Source of the DNA: Gordonia alkanivorans NBRC 16433
Lineage (GTDB): Bacteria > Actinomycetota > Actinomycetes > Mycobacteriales > Mycobacteriaceae
DNA length: 61,652 nt
NCBI RefSeq assembly: GCF_000225505.1
Contig: NZ_BACI01000047.1
Coordinates: forward strand, 1-61,652
Direction: 5' to 3'
Each line of letters opens with the position of its first letter. Positions within the stretch are counted from its first letter, which is position 1. The translations under genes and the position numbers were made by a program. Below are positions 53,535-61,444 of the stretch, piece by piece. The notes under the pieces are model-generated. The model was not told the origin of the DNA and ran no database searches. It saw only the letters and a program-made list of their open reading frames with translations.

Positions 53535-54713
53535 ATGCGCGCAGTGACCTGGCAGGGAAAACGCAATGTCTCGGTGGAGACCGTGCCCGACCCCAAGATC
53601 ATCGAACCCACGGACGCCATCATCAAGGTCACTTCGACCAACATCTGCGGTTCCGATCTACACCTCTACGAAGTACTCGGCCCGTTCATGAACGCCGGCG
53701 ACATCCTCGGCCATGAGCCGATGGGTATCGTCGAGGAGGTCGGTTCGGACACCGGCGACCTCCGGGTCGGGGACCGCGTCGTCATCCCGTTCCAGATCTC
53801 GTGCGGCGCATGTCAATTCTGCAACGACGGACTCATGACCCAGTGTTCGACGACCCGCGTGAAAGAACAGGGCATGGGCGCGGCGCTCTTCGGCTACTCG
53901 CAGCTCTACGGTTCGGTGCCGGGGGGCCAGGCAGAGTATCTCCGTGTGCCGCAGGCACAATTCACCCACATCAAGGTCCCGCCCGAGAATCCGGACTCAC
54001 GATACGTGTATCTGTCCGACGTCCTACCGACGGCCTGGCAGGCGGTCGAGTACGCCGAGATCCCCAGCGGCGGAACGGTCACCGTTCTCGGACTCGGCCC
54101 GATCGGCGACATGGCCGCGCGCATCGCCTCCCACAAGGGAGCTCGGGTCATCGGCGTCGACCGTGTGCCAGAACGCATCCGGCGCGCACAGGGTCGCGGC
54201 ATCGAGACGGTGAACTTCGACGAGGTCGACGACGTCGGAGAGGCGATCCGCGACCTCACCGGCGGCCTCGGCACCGACTCCGTCATCGACGCCGTCGGCA
54301 TGGAGGCCCACGGGTCACCCCTGAACAAGGCGATGCAGACCGTCGTCGGGCTGCTCCCCGATCCGATTGCCCGCAAGGCCATGTCGGAGGCGGGAGTCGA
54401 CCGGCTCGGCGCCCTCTACTCCGCAATCGACATCGTCAAACGCGGCGGGACGATCTCACTGTCGGGCGTGTACGGCGGTATGGCCGACCCGCTGCCGCTG
54501 CTGACCATGTTCGACAAGCAGATCCGGCTGCACATGGGACAGGCCAACGTGAAGCGGTGGGCCGACGACATCCTCCCGCTGCTCACCGACGCCGACCCGC
54601 TCGGAGTGGACACCTTTGCCACTCACGAACTACCGCTCGATCAGGCGCCGGAGGCGTACGACAAGTTCCAGCGCAAGGCCGACGGCATGGTGAAGGTCAT
54701 CCTGAAGCCCTGA
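53535..54713 (+). CDS. Zinc-dependent alcohol/formaldehyde dehydrogenase-like protein
   Basis: A 392-residue medium-chain dehydrogenase. The catalytic zinc site is seen in NICGSDLH and GHEPMG. The structural zinc cysteines are in CGACQFCNDGLMTQC, and the NAD-binding motif is LGLGPIGDMAARIA. The long insert and sequence style resemble glutathione-independent formaldehyde dehydrogenases. The actual substrate is not fixed. The ATG at 53535 lies just after the membrane protein stop. Confidence 0.85.
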   Translation: MRAVTWQGKRNVSVETVPDPKIIEPTDAIIKVTSTNICGSDLHLYEVLGPFMNAGDILGHEPMGIVEEVGSDTGDLRVGDRVVIPFQISCGACQFCNDGLMTQCSTTRVKEQGMGAALFGYSQLYGSVPGGQAEYLRVPQAQFTHIKVPPENPDSRYVYLSDVLPTAWQAVEYAEIPSGGTVTVLGLGPIGDMAARIASHKGARVIGVDRVPERIRRAQGRGIETVNFDEVDDVGEAIRDLTGGLGTDSVIDAVGMEAHGSPLNKAMQTVVGLLPDPIARKAMSEAGVDRLGALYSAIDIVKRGGTISLSGVYGGMADPLPLLTMFDKQIRLHMGQANVKRWADDILPLLTDADPLGVDTFATHELPLDQAPEAYDKFQRKADGMVKVILKP

Positions 54714-54720
54714 GCGGGAT

Positions 54721-54758
54721 CGAGGGCCCATGCCAGGTGCTCCCGGCATGGGCCCTCG
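54721..54758. terminator. 14-bp stem-loop between convergent dehydrogenase and sigma factor genes
   Basis: CGAGGGCCCATGCC (54721-54734) is complementary to GGCATGGGCCCTCG (54745-54758), with a ten-base loop. It starts seven bases after the dehydrogenase stop and lies 29 bases past the end of the sigma gene. Confidence 0.75.
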
Positions 54759-54786
54759 GTGACCGCATACGTGGCCCGGCAGCGTC

Positions 54787-55593
54787 TCACGCGTGCTTGA
54801 GCAGCGGCTCCTCGTACTCCTCGTCGTCGGCGACCTCTTCACGCAGAGTTTCGAGGATCCGGGTGAGGAGCCGCGACACGTGCATCTGGGAGATCCCGAT
54901 CTGGCGAGCGATCTCACTCTGGGACATCGAACGGAAGAACCGCAGGGTGAGGATCGTTCGTTCGCGTTCGGTGAGTCGAGCAAGCGCCGGCTGTAGCGTG
55001 ACGAACTCCTCGACTATGTCCAGGCGCTCGTCTTCGTCGCCCAGCGTGTCCGCGAGAGTCCAGCCGTCCGTGGACGAACCAGCTTCGGCGTCAATGGAAC
55101 TCGCGGTGTATGCGGACCGCGCGACCATCCCTTCGATGACCTCGCCGACCGGTAGTCCGAGGTGCTCGGCGATCTCGCTCGGCCGCGGCGACCGTCCGAG
55201 GGACTGCAGGAGTTCCTCGCTGGCCTTCGCGATGTTGAGCGAGGCCTCCTGCGCACGACGTGGCACTCTGATCGACCACGTGCTGTCACGGAAATACCTC
55301 TTGACCTCGCCCATGACCGTCGGGACGGCAAAAGCGAGGAAATTGTTGCCACGATCGACATCGAATCTGTCGACCGCATGCATGAGACCGATCCGCGCAA
55401 CCTGGCGCAGATCATCAACCGGTTCACCACGATCGGAGAACCGGCGTGCGACGTGATCCGCGAGCGGTAGGCACCGCTCGATCACTTCGTCGCGTTTCTT
55501 GGCACGTAGGTCGTCGTCGCGTTCACTGCGAATCTCTCGCAGTATCGGGAGGACGTCGCTGTAATCGTCGTGCTCGGCGCGTTGTGTCGCCAT
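54787..55593 (-). CDS. sigF: SigB/SigF/SigG-family RNA polymerase sigma factor
   Basis: A 268-residue group 3 sigma factor. Region 2 is DDLRQVARIGLMHAVDRFDVDRGNNFLAFAVPTVMGEVKRYFRD, region 3 lies around RVPRRAQEASLNIAKASEELLQSLGRSPRPSEIAEHLG, and region 4 ends SQSEIARQIGISQMHVSRLLTRIL. This is the stress-sigma class held by RsbW-type proteins. The nearby RsbW-like, STAS, PAS-ANTAR and GAF-ANTAR genes support a partner-switching module. The symbol follows family; genomes of this group often have several paralogues. Confidence 0.82.
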   Translation of the reverse strand: MATQRAEHDDYSDVLPILREIRSERDDDLRAKKRDEVIERCLPLADHVARRFSDRGEPVDDLRQVARIGLMHAVDRFDVDRGNNFLAFAVPTVMGEVKRYFRDSTWSIRVPRRAQEASLNIAKASEELLQSLGRSPRPSEIAEHLGLPVGEVIEGMVARSAYTASSIDAEAGSSTDGWTLADTLGDEDERLDIVEEFVTLQPALARLTERERTILTLRFFRSMSQSEIARQIGISQMHVSRLLTRILETLREEVADDEEYEEPLLKHA

Positions 55594-56013
55594 TTGTCAC
55601 CACCCAGACGTTCAGATCTTGCGACCGATGGGCTGACTGCTGCCCCATCTAGCATGGATTGATGCCGCGCACGCGACTCGACGCGCATCAGGTACTAGAC
55701 AATCATGTTCTTCGCCACACGTCCACTTTCGGCGTCTCACAATGCGGGATTTCTTGACGACTTTCTACCGTGACCCGAGTCGGTCTTGTTCGGCATCCGA
55801 AGGACCCGTAGGGTAGGGGTGCGGTTCAGGTCGGAGCCGCGCACTAAAGAGCGAGTGGGCACCCAAGGTCCCTCGACTCACGCGACATCACGGCTTATCT
55901 CCGTTCAGGACGATCGTGAACTTGGGTTCCGCTCGAACACCAGCGGGCACTCGCCGGGTTCGGTCCACAACAGATCGCCCCTGCAAACGCTTCCACTGAG
56001 ATGAGACCACCTC
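55594..56013. other. 420-base gap without a convincing gene
   Basis: No gene with family support is seen between the sigma factor start and the STAS gene. A GGGTAG at 55811-55816 resembles a SigF -10, but no GTTTC lies 15 bases upstream. The region should hold promoters for both neighbours. Confidence 0.5.
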
Positions 56014-56460
56014 ATGCCGCTCACCACATCCACCGTTTTCCGTTCGGCGTTCGACGTCGGCACCGGCTCCCCTGAGCGCACGTCACCGCGACGTTTCGAT
56101 TGCGCGAAATCGTATTGTGTACAGCGCTTTTCCGGCAGCGTCGACCGCGAGACGGCGGCGGACTTCGCTGCTGCGCTCGATCGCGTCGCGCGCGATCGTA
56201 TCCACGGCGTCGTCCTGGACTTCTCCGCGGTCAACTTCTTCGGCACGGTCGGACTCGTACTGCTGCAGACCTTCGTCGACGATGCCGCGAAGCGCTCTAC
56301 TCCAGTCGTCCTGGTCGGCGAACGAACTGTCAGCCGCCCCCTCGAACTCTGCGGGATGGCCGGCCGGGTTCGCGTCTTCGAGACCGTCGACGAGGCCGGC
56401 CGCACGCTCACCGAAGGCGAGATCGGCCCCAGCACAACAGAGTTCGCGGTCTCCGAGTAG
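56014..56460 (+). CDS. STAS-domain anti-sigma factor antagonist
   Basis: A 148-residue protein. A 35-residue N-terminal stretch precedes a STAS domain with FSGSVDRETAADFAAALDRVA and VVLDFSAVNFFGTVGLVLLQTFVDDA. The phosphorylation loop is usually D-S-S-G-L; here it reads G-T-V-G-L, leaving a single threonine as possible acceptor. It probably competes with the sigma factor for an RsbW-like protein. It is convergent with the GAF-ANTAR gene. Confidence 0.78.
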   Translation: MPLTTSTVFRSAFDVGTGSPERTSPRRFDCAKSYCVQRFSGSVDRETAADFAAALDRVARDRIHGVVLDFSAVNFFGTVGLVLLQTFVDDAAKRSTPVVLVGERTVSRPLELCGMAGRVRVFETVDEAGRTLTEGEIGPSTTEFAVSE

Positions 56461-56484
56461 AACTCGACGCAGCGCGCCGGCAGG

Positions 56485-57168
56485 TCACCTCTTGAGGGTG
56501 ATCTGCCGTGCTATCTCCACCAGTTTGGTGTTCGACTCCTGGGACAGCTTCTTCAGGAGATCGAACGCTGCCAGCGCATCGATGTCGAAACGCTCCATCA
56601 GGATGCCCTTCGCCTGCCCGATCACGTCACGATTGGCCAGAGCGCTGTTGAACTGCTGGTCCTTCTTGATGGTGTTCCAGGCCAGCGCGGCATGGGTCGC
56701 GTACACGACGCCGATGTCCTCGGCGTGCAGGTCGAAGACATTCGGTTCGTCCGCGAAGAGGTTGAGCGCCCCGATCTTGTTGCGATTGGCGAAGAGCTGG
56801 AACGACAACACGGATCGGATCGGCACCTCGCCCATCGCCCGGCTCCGGTATTTCGGCCACCGCTCGTCGTTCTGGAGATCGTCGACGCGGACCACCCGGT
56901 CGTGCAGGGCTGCCGACAGGCAGGGCCCCTCTCCGACATCGGCCTGGATCCGGTCGTGGATCTCCGCGATCTCGTGGGTTGCCCCGAACGATTCGATGGA
57001 GCGCCGGTCGGTGGCGACCGTGAGTCCGGCGTACTGGGCTCCGGGGATCTCGGCCACCGCACCGGCCACGATCGTCTTGGCCACCTGTTCGTCGTCGGCT
57101 TCGTCGCCGTGCAGCCCTCGTGCCAGCTCCGCGATGCGGAGATGAACATTGTCGGTCGCTTCGGTCAC
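56485..57168 (-). CDS. GAF and ANTAR domain protein
   Basis: A 227-residue regulator. Residues about 30-165 form a GAF sensor domain (AGLTVATDRRSIESFGATHEIAEIHDRIQADVGEGPCL...VLSFQLFANRNKIGALNLFAD). The C-terminal ANTAR bundle reads ANRDVIGQAKGILMERFDIDALAAFDLLKKLSQESNTKLVEIARQI. It likely acts as an RNA-binding antiterminator under stress. The GTG at 57168 has AGGAG seven bases upstream. Confidence 0.83.
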   Translation of the reverse strand: MTEATDNVHLRIAELARGLHGDEADDEQVAKTIVAGAVAEIPGAQYAGLTVATDRRSIESFGATHEIAEIHDRIQADVGEGPCLSAALHDRVVRVDDLQNDERWPKYRSRAMGEVPIRSVLSFQLFANRNKIGALNLFADEPNVFDLHAEDIGVVYATHAALAWNTIKKDQQFNSALANRDVIGQAKGILMERFDIDALAAFDLLKKLSQESNTKLVEIARQITLKR

Positions 57169-57335
57169 GATCGAACTCCTCTCGAGGCGGCCGACCACGT
57201 AGCGAGCCCGGGTCGACACCGCCGCACTGCCCCAGACCCGAATACCAACGTAGCGCCTGCAAACCTCATGAACGGGGTTTCACGGTCCCTGAACGACGTT
57301 CCTCCCGCGTACGACGCTCTGGCAGGCTCTGCACC

Positions 57336-58328
57336 ATGCTCCCCATCCTCGACCTCGGCGACGCGGACACCGCCCCCGCGACCTTCCGTGCTGCGCTTCG
57401 GGAAGCCGCTCACGACCACGGGTTCTTCTACCTGACCGGCCACGGGGTGCCGGGCGAGTCGCTCACCGAGGTCATGCGGCTGGCACGCGAGTTCTTCGCA
57501 CTGCCCGACGAGGCCAAGAACGAGATCAGTCAGCTCCAGAGCCCACAGTTCCGCGGGTACTCGCGGCTCGGTGGTGAACTGACCAACGGCAAGGTGGATT
57601 GGCGCGAGCAGATCGACATCGGCCCCGAACGCGCGGTCATCCCCGGCGCAGAGGGCTACTGGAGGCTGCAGGGACCGAATCTCTGGCCTTCGTCGCCTGC
57701 CGGCTTCCGCACCGCCTTCGAGGATTGGGGTGCTGCGCTGTCGGAAGTCGGGTTGCGGTTGCTGCGGCACTGGTCGGTGTCGCTCGGCGCCCCGGAATCC
57801 TTCTTCGACGCGGCGTTCGCCGAACTGCCGGCGACCCTGATCAAGGTCGTTCGCTACCCGGGGACCGCCGACAGCGCCCAGGGCGTCGGCGCCCACAAGG
57901 ACTCGGGAGTACTGACCCTGCTGCTGGTCGAACCCGGCTCCGAGGGCCTGGAGGTCGAGACAGCTGCAGGCAGCTGGGTGGAGGTCCCGCCCGTCGAGGG
58001 CGCGTTCATAGTCAACATCGGCGAACTGCTCGAGGTCGCGACCGGGGGCTACCTCCGTGCGACCCGGCATCGGGTCCGCGCACCCCGCCCCGGGACCGAC
58101 CGGGTCTCGATCCCGTTCTTCCTCAATCCCGCGCTCGATGAGGTCATCCCGATCATCGACCTCCCGCCCGAACTGGCGACAGCGTCGCGCGGCGTCGAAA
58201 CCGATCCGGACAACCCGATCTTCAGCACCTACGGTGAGAACGCCTGGAAGTCGCGCACCCGCGCCCATCCCGATGTTGCCGAGTTGCATCACGGAATCAT
58301 CCCGTCCCAGCCTGTTTCGGCGTACTGA
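57336..58328 (+). CDS. 2-oxoglutarate/Fe(II) oxygenase, isopenicillin N synthase-like
   Basis: A 330-residue oxygenase. The N-terminal DIOX_N segment has AAHDHGFFYLTGHGVP and LPDEAKNEI. The double-stranded helix carries the iron triad in AHKDSG (His, Asp) and RATRHRV (His), followed by RVSIPFFLNP. The family acts on many small substrates, including ethylene-forming and gibberellin-type oxidations in other organisms. No partner genes indicate a role here. Confidence 0.83.
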   Translation: MLPILDLGDADTAPATFRAALREAAHDHGFFYLTGHGVPGESLTEVMRLAREFFALPDEAKNEISQLQSPQFRGYSRLGGELTNGKVDWREQIDIGPERAVIPGAEGYWRLQGPNLWPSSPAGFRTAFEDWGAALSEVGLRLLRHWSVSLGAPESFFDAAFAELPATLIKVVRYPGTADSAQGVGAHKDSGVLTLLLVEPGSEGLEVETAAGSWVEVPPVEGAFIVNIGELLEVATGGYLRATRHRVRAPRPGTDRVSIPFFLNPALDEVIPIIDLPPELATASRGVETDPDNPIFSTYGENAWKSRTRAHPDVAELHHGIIPSQPVSAY

Positions 58329-58372
58329 GCCTTTCGGTCGGGCTGAGCAGAACTGTCTGCTCGACGCCGTGC

Positions 58373-58909
58373 ACCCGTGCGCTACAGGCGAGCGTCGAGA
58401 AGCTCTTCTCCCTCATCCCGGCGACCGACCTCGCCGTCCAGTGGGATCTGCCGACCGAGCTGGTCACCGTCGAGGGCTGGTTCCCCAATCCTTATGCGGG
58501 GCATGAGGCGATCTTCGCGGCGATCGCACGCCTGGCGTCGTGGATCCCCGACGGCGCCGAACTCACCTTCCATCTGTGCTACGGCGACTCGAAGTTCGGG
58601 GCGTCGCCGTTCATGGGTGATCCGCCGGATGCCGAGGCCGCCGCGCGCGCGGGACGCCACATCCTGCCGCGCGACGCGTCGGCCATCGTCACCGTCGCGA
58701 ATGGGCTGTCGCGACACGTGACCCGTCCGATCGACGCCATCCACGCCGCGACCGTCGCGCGGAAGCGTGCCGCGATCGTCTCGGAGTTCCTGCCCGACTT
58801 CGGGATCTCCACCTAATGCGGGCTCGGCAGGCATTCGCAGGCCCAGCTCGACGCCGTCGTGAGCGCGTACCGCGAACTCGCCGAGAGCCGCGAGCTGGCC
58901 ACCGCCTAG
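58373..58909 (+). pseudogene. MetE-like (cobalamin-independent methionine synthase-related) protein remnant
   Basis: The plus frame from about 58373 reads ALQASVEKLFSLIPATDLAVQWDLPTE, LTFHLCYGDSKFG and VANGLSRHVTRPIDAIHAATVAR. This resembles uncharacterised MetE/UROD-fold proteins with the H-L-C-Y-G-D motif. The N-terminal half is missing; the neighbouring oxygenase gene ends at 58328. At 58814-58816 a TAA interrupts the frame where a glutamate codon would give IST-E-CGLGRHSQAQLDAVV. The frame then continues cleanly to TAG at 58907-58909. Both truncation and nonsense codon indicate a dead gene. Confidence 0.65.
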
Positions 58910-58921
58910 CCGTAAACCCTG

Positions 58922-58994
58922 CAAACCCAGCCTTTTTCGGCAAGACCTCCCCGCGTCCTGTCAGGGTGGAAAGACCGCAAAAGGGTGGGTTTTG
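58922..58994. terminator. Imperfect stem-loop related to the one at 21368
   Basis: Arms around 58922-58940 and 58975-58994 contain CAAACCCAGCCTTTTTCGG and the partly complementary CCGCAAAAGGGTGGGTTTTG. The CCCAxCCTTTTTC core is shared with the hairpin at 21368-21439. It lies just before the end of the CoA-transferase gene on the other strand. Confidence 0.5.
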
Positions 58995-59003
58995 TGGCGT
59001 GAG

Positions 59004-60140
59004 TCAGACCAGGTCCGACACCGTGGCGTGCTCGTCGAGCAGCGGTGGTGCCGACCGGTACCTCGGCGGAGTGACGCTCATCCGGATCGGGTTGGCCACC
59101 GATCGGAACGGTGAGTCCCGGCGCGGATCGTCGATCTCCACAACCGGATCGAGACCGAGACGTTCGGCCAGCGCGATGGCGTCGGCGATGTCGTTGAGCG
59201 GGCCACACGGCACCCGCCGCGCGGTGAGTGCGTCGAACCAGTGATCCGCGCTCGCCGTTGACAGCGCCTCGTTCAGGATCGCCGCCAGCTTCTCCCGATT
59301 CGCCACCCGCGCACTGTTCGTCGCATACCGCTCGTCGGCGGGTAGGTCCGGGCGTCCGAGGACCTCGCACAGCCCGGCGAACTGGCGGTCGTTGCCGACG
59401 GCCAGCACGAACGGACGATCCGCGGTCTGGAACACCTCGTAGGGCGCGATGCTGGGATGCCGGTTGCCCATCGCTGTCGGAACCACGCCTGCCGCCACGT
59501 AGCCCGACGACTGGTTGGCCAGCGCCGAGATCAGCGACGACAACAGGTTCACCTCGATGCGCTGTCCTTGCCCGGTCCGGTCGCGGTGCCGCAACGCGGA
59601 CAGGATGCCCACGGCCGCATGCAATCCCGTGATGACGTCGACGACCGCGACGCCCACCTTGGTCGGCGTCTGCGGGTCGGGACCGGTGATGCTCATCAGT
59701 CCGCCGACCGCCTGGATCAGCAGGTCGTAACCGGGCAGCTGGTTGTTCCCGCCGAATCCTGTCACCGAGCAGTAGACGATGTCCGGCCGGCGATCGGCGA
59801 CGGCGTCGTAACCGAGTCCGAGGCGATCCATCGTGCCCGGCATGAAGTTCTCGACGACGACGTCGGCCCGATCGACGAGGCGTCGTGCCTCCTCGAGTCC
59901 CGCGGGATCGGAGAGGTCGATCGCCACGGACCGCTTGTTGCGATTGACCGACAGGAAGTACGACGACGCCTCGCCCACCCAGGGCGGACCCCACGACCGG
60001 GTGTCGTCGCCGATCCCAGGTCGTTCGATCTTGATGACCTCGGCACCCAGGTCTGCCAGCAGCATCGTCGCGTATGGCCCGGCGAGGACCCGGCCGAAGT
60101 CGGCGACGACGAGTCCGTCGAGAGCCGCGCGCTCGCTCAC
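59004..60140 (-). CDS. Class III (CaiB/BaiF) CoA-transferase, probable glutarate activation
   Basis: A 378-residue family III CoA-transferase with LDGLVVADFGRVLAGPYATMLLADLGAEVIKIERPGIGDDTRSWGPP, NRNKRSVAIDLSDP and the catalytic aspartate region YDLLIQAVGGLMSITG. The GTG at 60140 overlaps the TGA of the glutaryl-CoA dehydrogenase gene (GTGA, 60137-60140). Coupling to that gene suggests it makes glutaryl-CoA from glutarate, as the SUGCT-type enzymes do; this is inference from context. Confidence 0.83.
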   Translation of the reverse strand: MSERAALDGLVVADFGRVLAGPYATMLLADLGAEVIKIERPGIGDDTRSWGPPWVGEASSYFLSVNRNKRSVAIDLSDPAGLEEARRLVDRADVVVENFMPGTMDRLGLGYDAVADRRPDIVYCSVTGFGGNNQLPGYDLLIQAVGGLMSITGPDPQTPTKVGVAVVDVITGLHAAVGILSALRHRDRTGQGQRIEVNLLSSLISALANQSSGYVAAGVVPTAMGNRHPSIAPYEVFQTADRPFVLAVGNDRQFAGLCEVLGRPDLPADERYATNSARVANREKLAAILNEALSTASADHWFDALTARRVPCGPLNDIADAIALAERLGLDPVVEIDDPRRDSPFRSVANPIRMSVTPPRYRSAPPLLDEHATVSDLV

Positions 60141-61309
60141 CGGAAGGCGGCTTCGCCGGTGAGGGCGCGGCCGATGGTGAGCTGGTGGACCTCGGAGGTG
60201 CCCTCGTAGGTGAGGACGGACTCGAGGTTGTTGGCATGCCGGATGACCGGGTACTCGAGCGTGATGCCGTTGGCGCCCAAGATGGTTCGGCATTCACGGG
60301 CGATCTTGATGGCCTCGCGGGTGTTGTTGAGCTTGCCGGTGCTGATCTGCTCCGGGCGGATCTCACCGCGGTCCTTCAGACGACCCAGATGGTAGGCCAG
60401 CAGGTGCCCCTTGCCGACCTCGAGTGCCATGTCGGCGATCTTGGTCTGGGTGATCTGGTAACCGGCGAGCGGCTTGTCGAAGACCTCGCGCGACTGCGAG
60501 TAGTCGATGGCGGTCTCGAGGCAATCGCGGGCAGCGCCGATCGCACCGAAGATGATGCCGAAGCGGGCCTCGCCGAGGCTGGTCAGCGGCCCGCTCAGGC
60601 CCTGGGCCTTCGGGAGCATCGCCGAACCGGGCAAGCGGACGTTGTCGAACACGAGCTCGGAGGTCACCGACGCGCGCAGCGACATCTTCTTGTGGATCTC
60701 CGGCGCGGAGAAGCCAGGCGTGTCGGTGGGGACGACGAAGCCGCGGATACCCTCGTCGGTCTGGGCCCAGACGACCGCGACGTCGGCGATCGAGCCGTTG
60801 GTGATCCACATCTTGGTGCCGTTGAGCAGCCAGTCGTCGCCGTCACGCTTGGCGTTGGTGCGCATGCCGGACGGGTTGGAGCCGAAATCGGGTTCGGTCA
60901 GGCCGAAGCAACCGATCGCCTCACCGGCAGCCATCCGCGGCAGCCACTCGTTCTTCTGCTCCTCCGAGCCCCAATGGTGGATGGAGAACATCGCGAGCGA
61001 GCCCTGCACCGACACGAGGCTGCGGATACCGGAGTCCACGGCCTCGAGTTCGAGGCAGGCCAGGCCGTAGGCGGTCGCGCTCATGCCCGGGCAACCGTAG
61101 CCCTCCAGGTGCATGCCGAGCGCACCGATCTGGCCCAGTTCCCTGGCGATCTCCCGCGCCGGCAGCTCGGCGTTCTCGAACCAGTCGCCGATATGCGGCC
61201 GCAGACGCGCATTGGCGAAGTCACGGACGGTATCGCGGATCGCGATCTCGTCGGCGTCGAGCAACGAGTCCAGGGCGAAGAGCTGCGCCAGGGTGCTGGG
61301 TCGGGACAT
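60137..61309 (-). CDS. gcdH: Glutaryl-CoA dehydrogenase
   Basis: A 390-residue acyl-CoA dehydrogenase family member with the specific GcdH segments EGYGCPGMSATAYGLACLELEAVDSG, CFGLTEPDFGSNPSGM, GEARFGIIFGAIGAARDCLE and the catalytic glutamate in TYEGTSEVHQLTIGRALTG. It converts glutaryl-CoA to crotonyl-CoA. GGAGGTTCCG precedes the ATG at 61309. It leads a two-gene operon with the CoA-transferase and faces a LacI regulator. Confidence 0.9.
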   Translation of the reverse strand: MSRPSTLAQLFALDSLLDADEIAIRDTVRDFANARLRPHIGDWFENAELPAREIARELGQIGALGMHLEGYGCPGMSATAYGLACLELEAVDSGIRSLVSVQGSLAMFSIHHWGSEEQKNEWLPRMAAGEAIGCFGLTEPDFGSNPSGMRTNAKRDGDDWLLNGTKMWITNGSIADVAVVWAQTDEGIRGFVVPTDTPGFSAPEIHKKMSLRASVTSELVFDNVRLPGSAMLPKAQGLSGPLTSLGEARFGIIFGAIGAARDCLETAIDYSQSREVFDKPLAGYQITQTKIADMALEVGKGHLLAYHLGRLKDRGEIRPEQISTGKLNNTREAIKIARECRTILGANGITLEYPVIRHANNLESVLTYEGTSEVHQLTIGRALTGEAAFR

Positions 61310-61353
61310 CGGAACCTCCGGGGGTCGGGCCTGCAACTGATGGTACAAGTTCA

Positions 61354-61377
61354 GCGAGAACGTTTGCGAGAACGTTT
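61354..61377. promoter_or_regulatory. Tandem AACGTT operator between gcdH and LacI-family gene
   Basis: The 12-base unit GCGAGAACGTTT occurs twice in direct tandem (61354-61365 and 61366-61377). Each holds the palindromic core AACGTT with the central CG typical of LacI-family operators. Placement between the gcdH operon and the divergent LacI gene suggests control of both. Confidence 0.55.
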
Positions 61378-61444
61378 GCATGAGCTACCGTAGGTGCTCG
61401 AACGCGCAGCGTCAACAGTGCTACCGACAGGATGGGGGACCAGC

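Noticed and set aside
55788..55816. SigF-like promoter GTTCGG-N17-GGGTAG before the STAS gene
   Set aside because: The -10 fits, but the -35 lacks GTTTC and the spacing is 17 rather than 15. Too weak to call.
57220..57260. SigF-like promoter for the GAF-ANTAR gene on the minus strand (GGTTTG...TGGTAT)
   Set aside because: The spacer is only 12 bases, which does not fit the sites found elsewhere in the locus.
58382..58924. A 180-codon minus-strand open frame over the MetE-like remnant
   Set aside because: The plus-strand frame carries recognisable family motifs (HLCYGD), while the minus frame has none.
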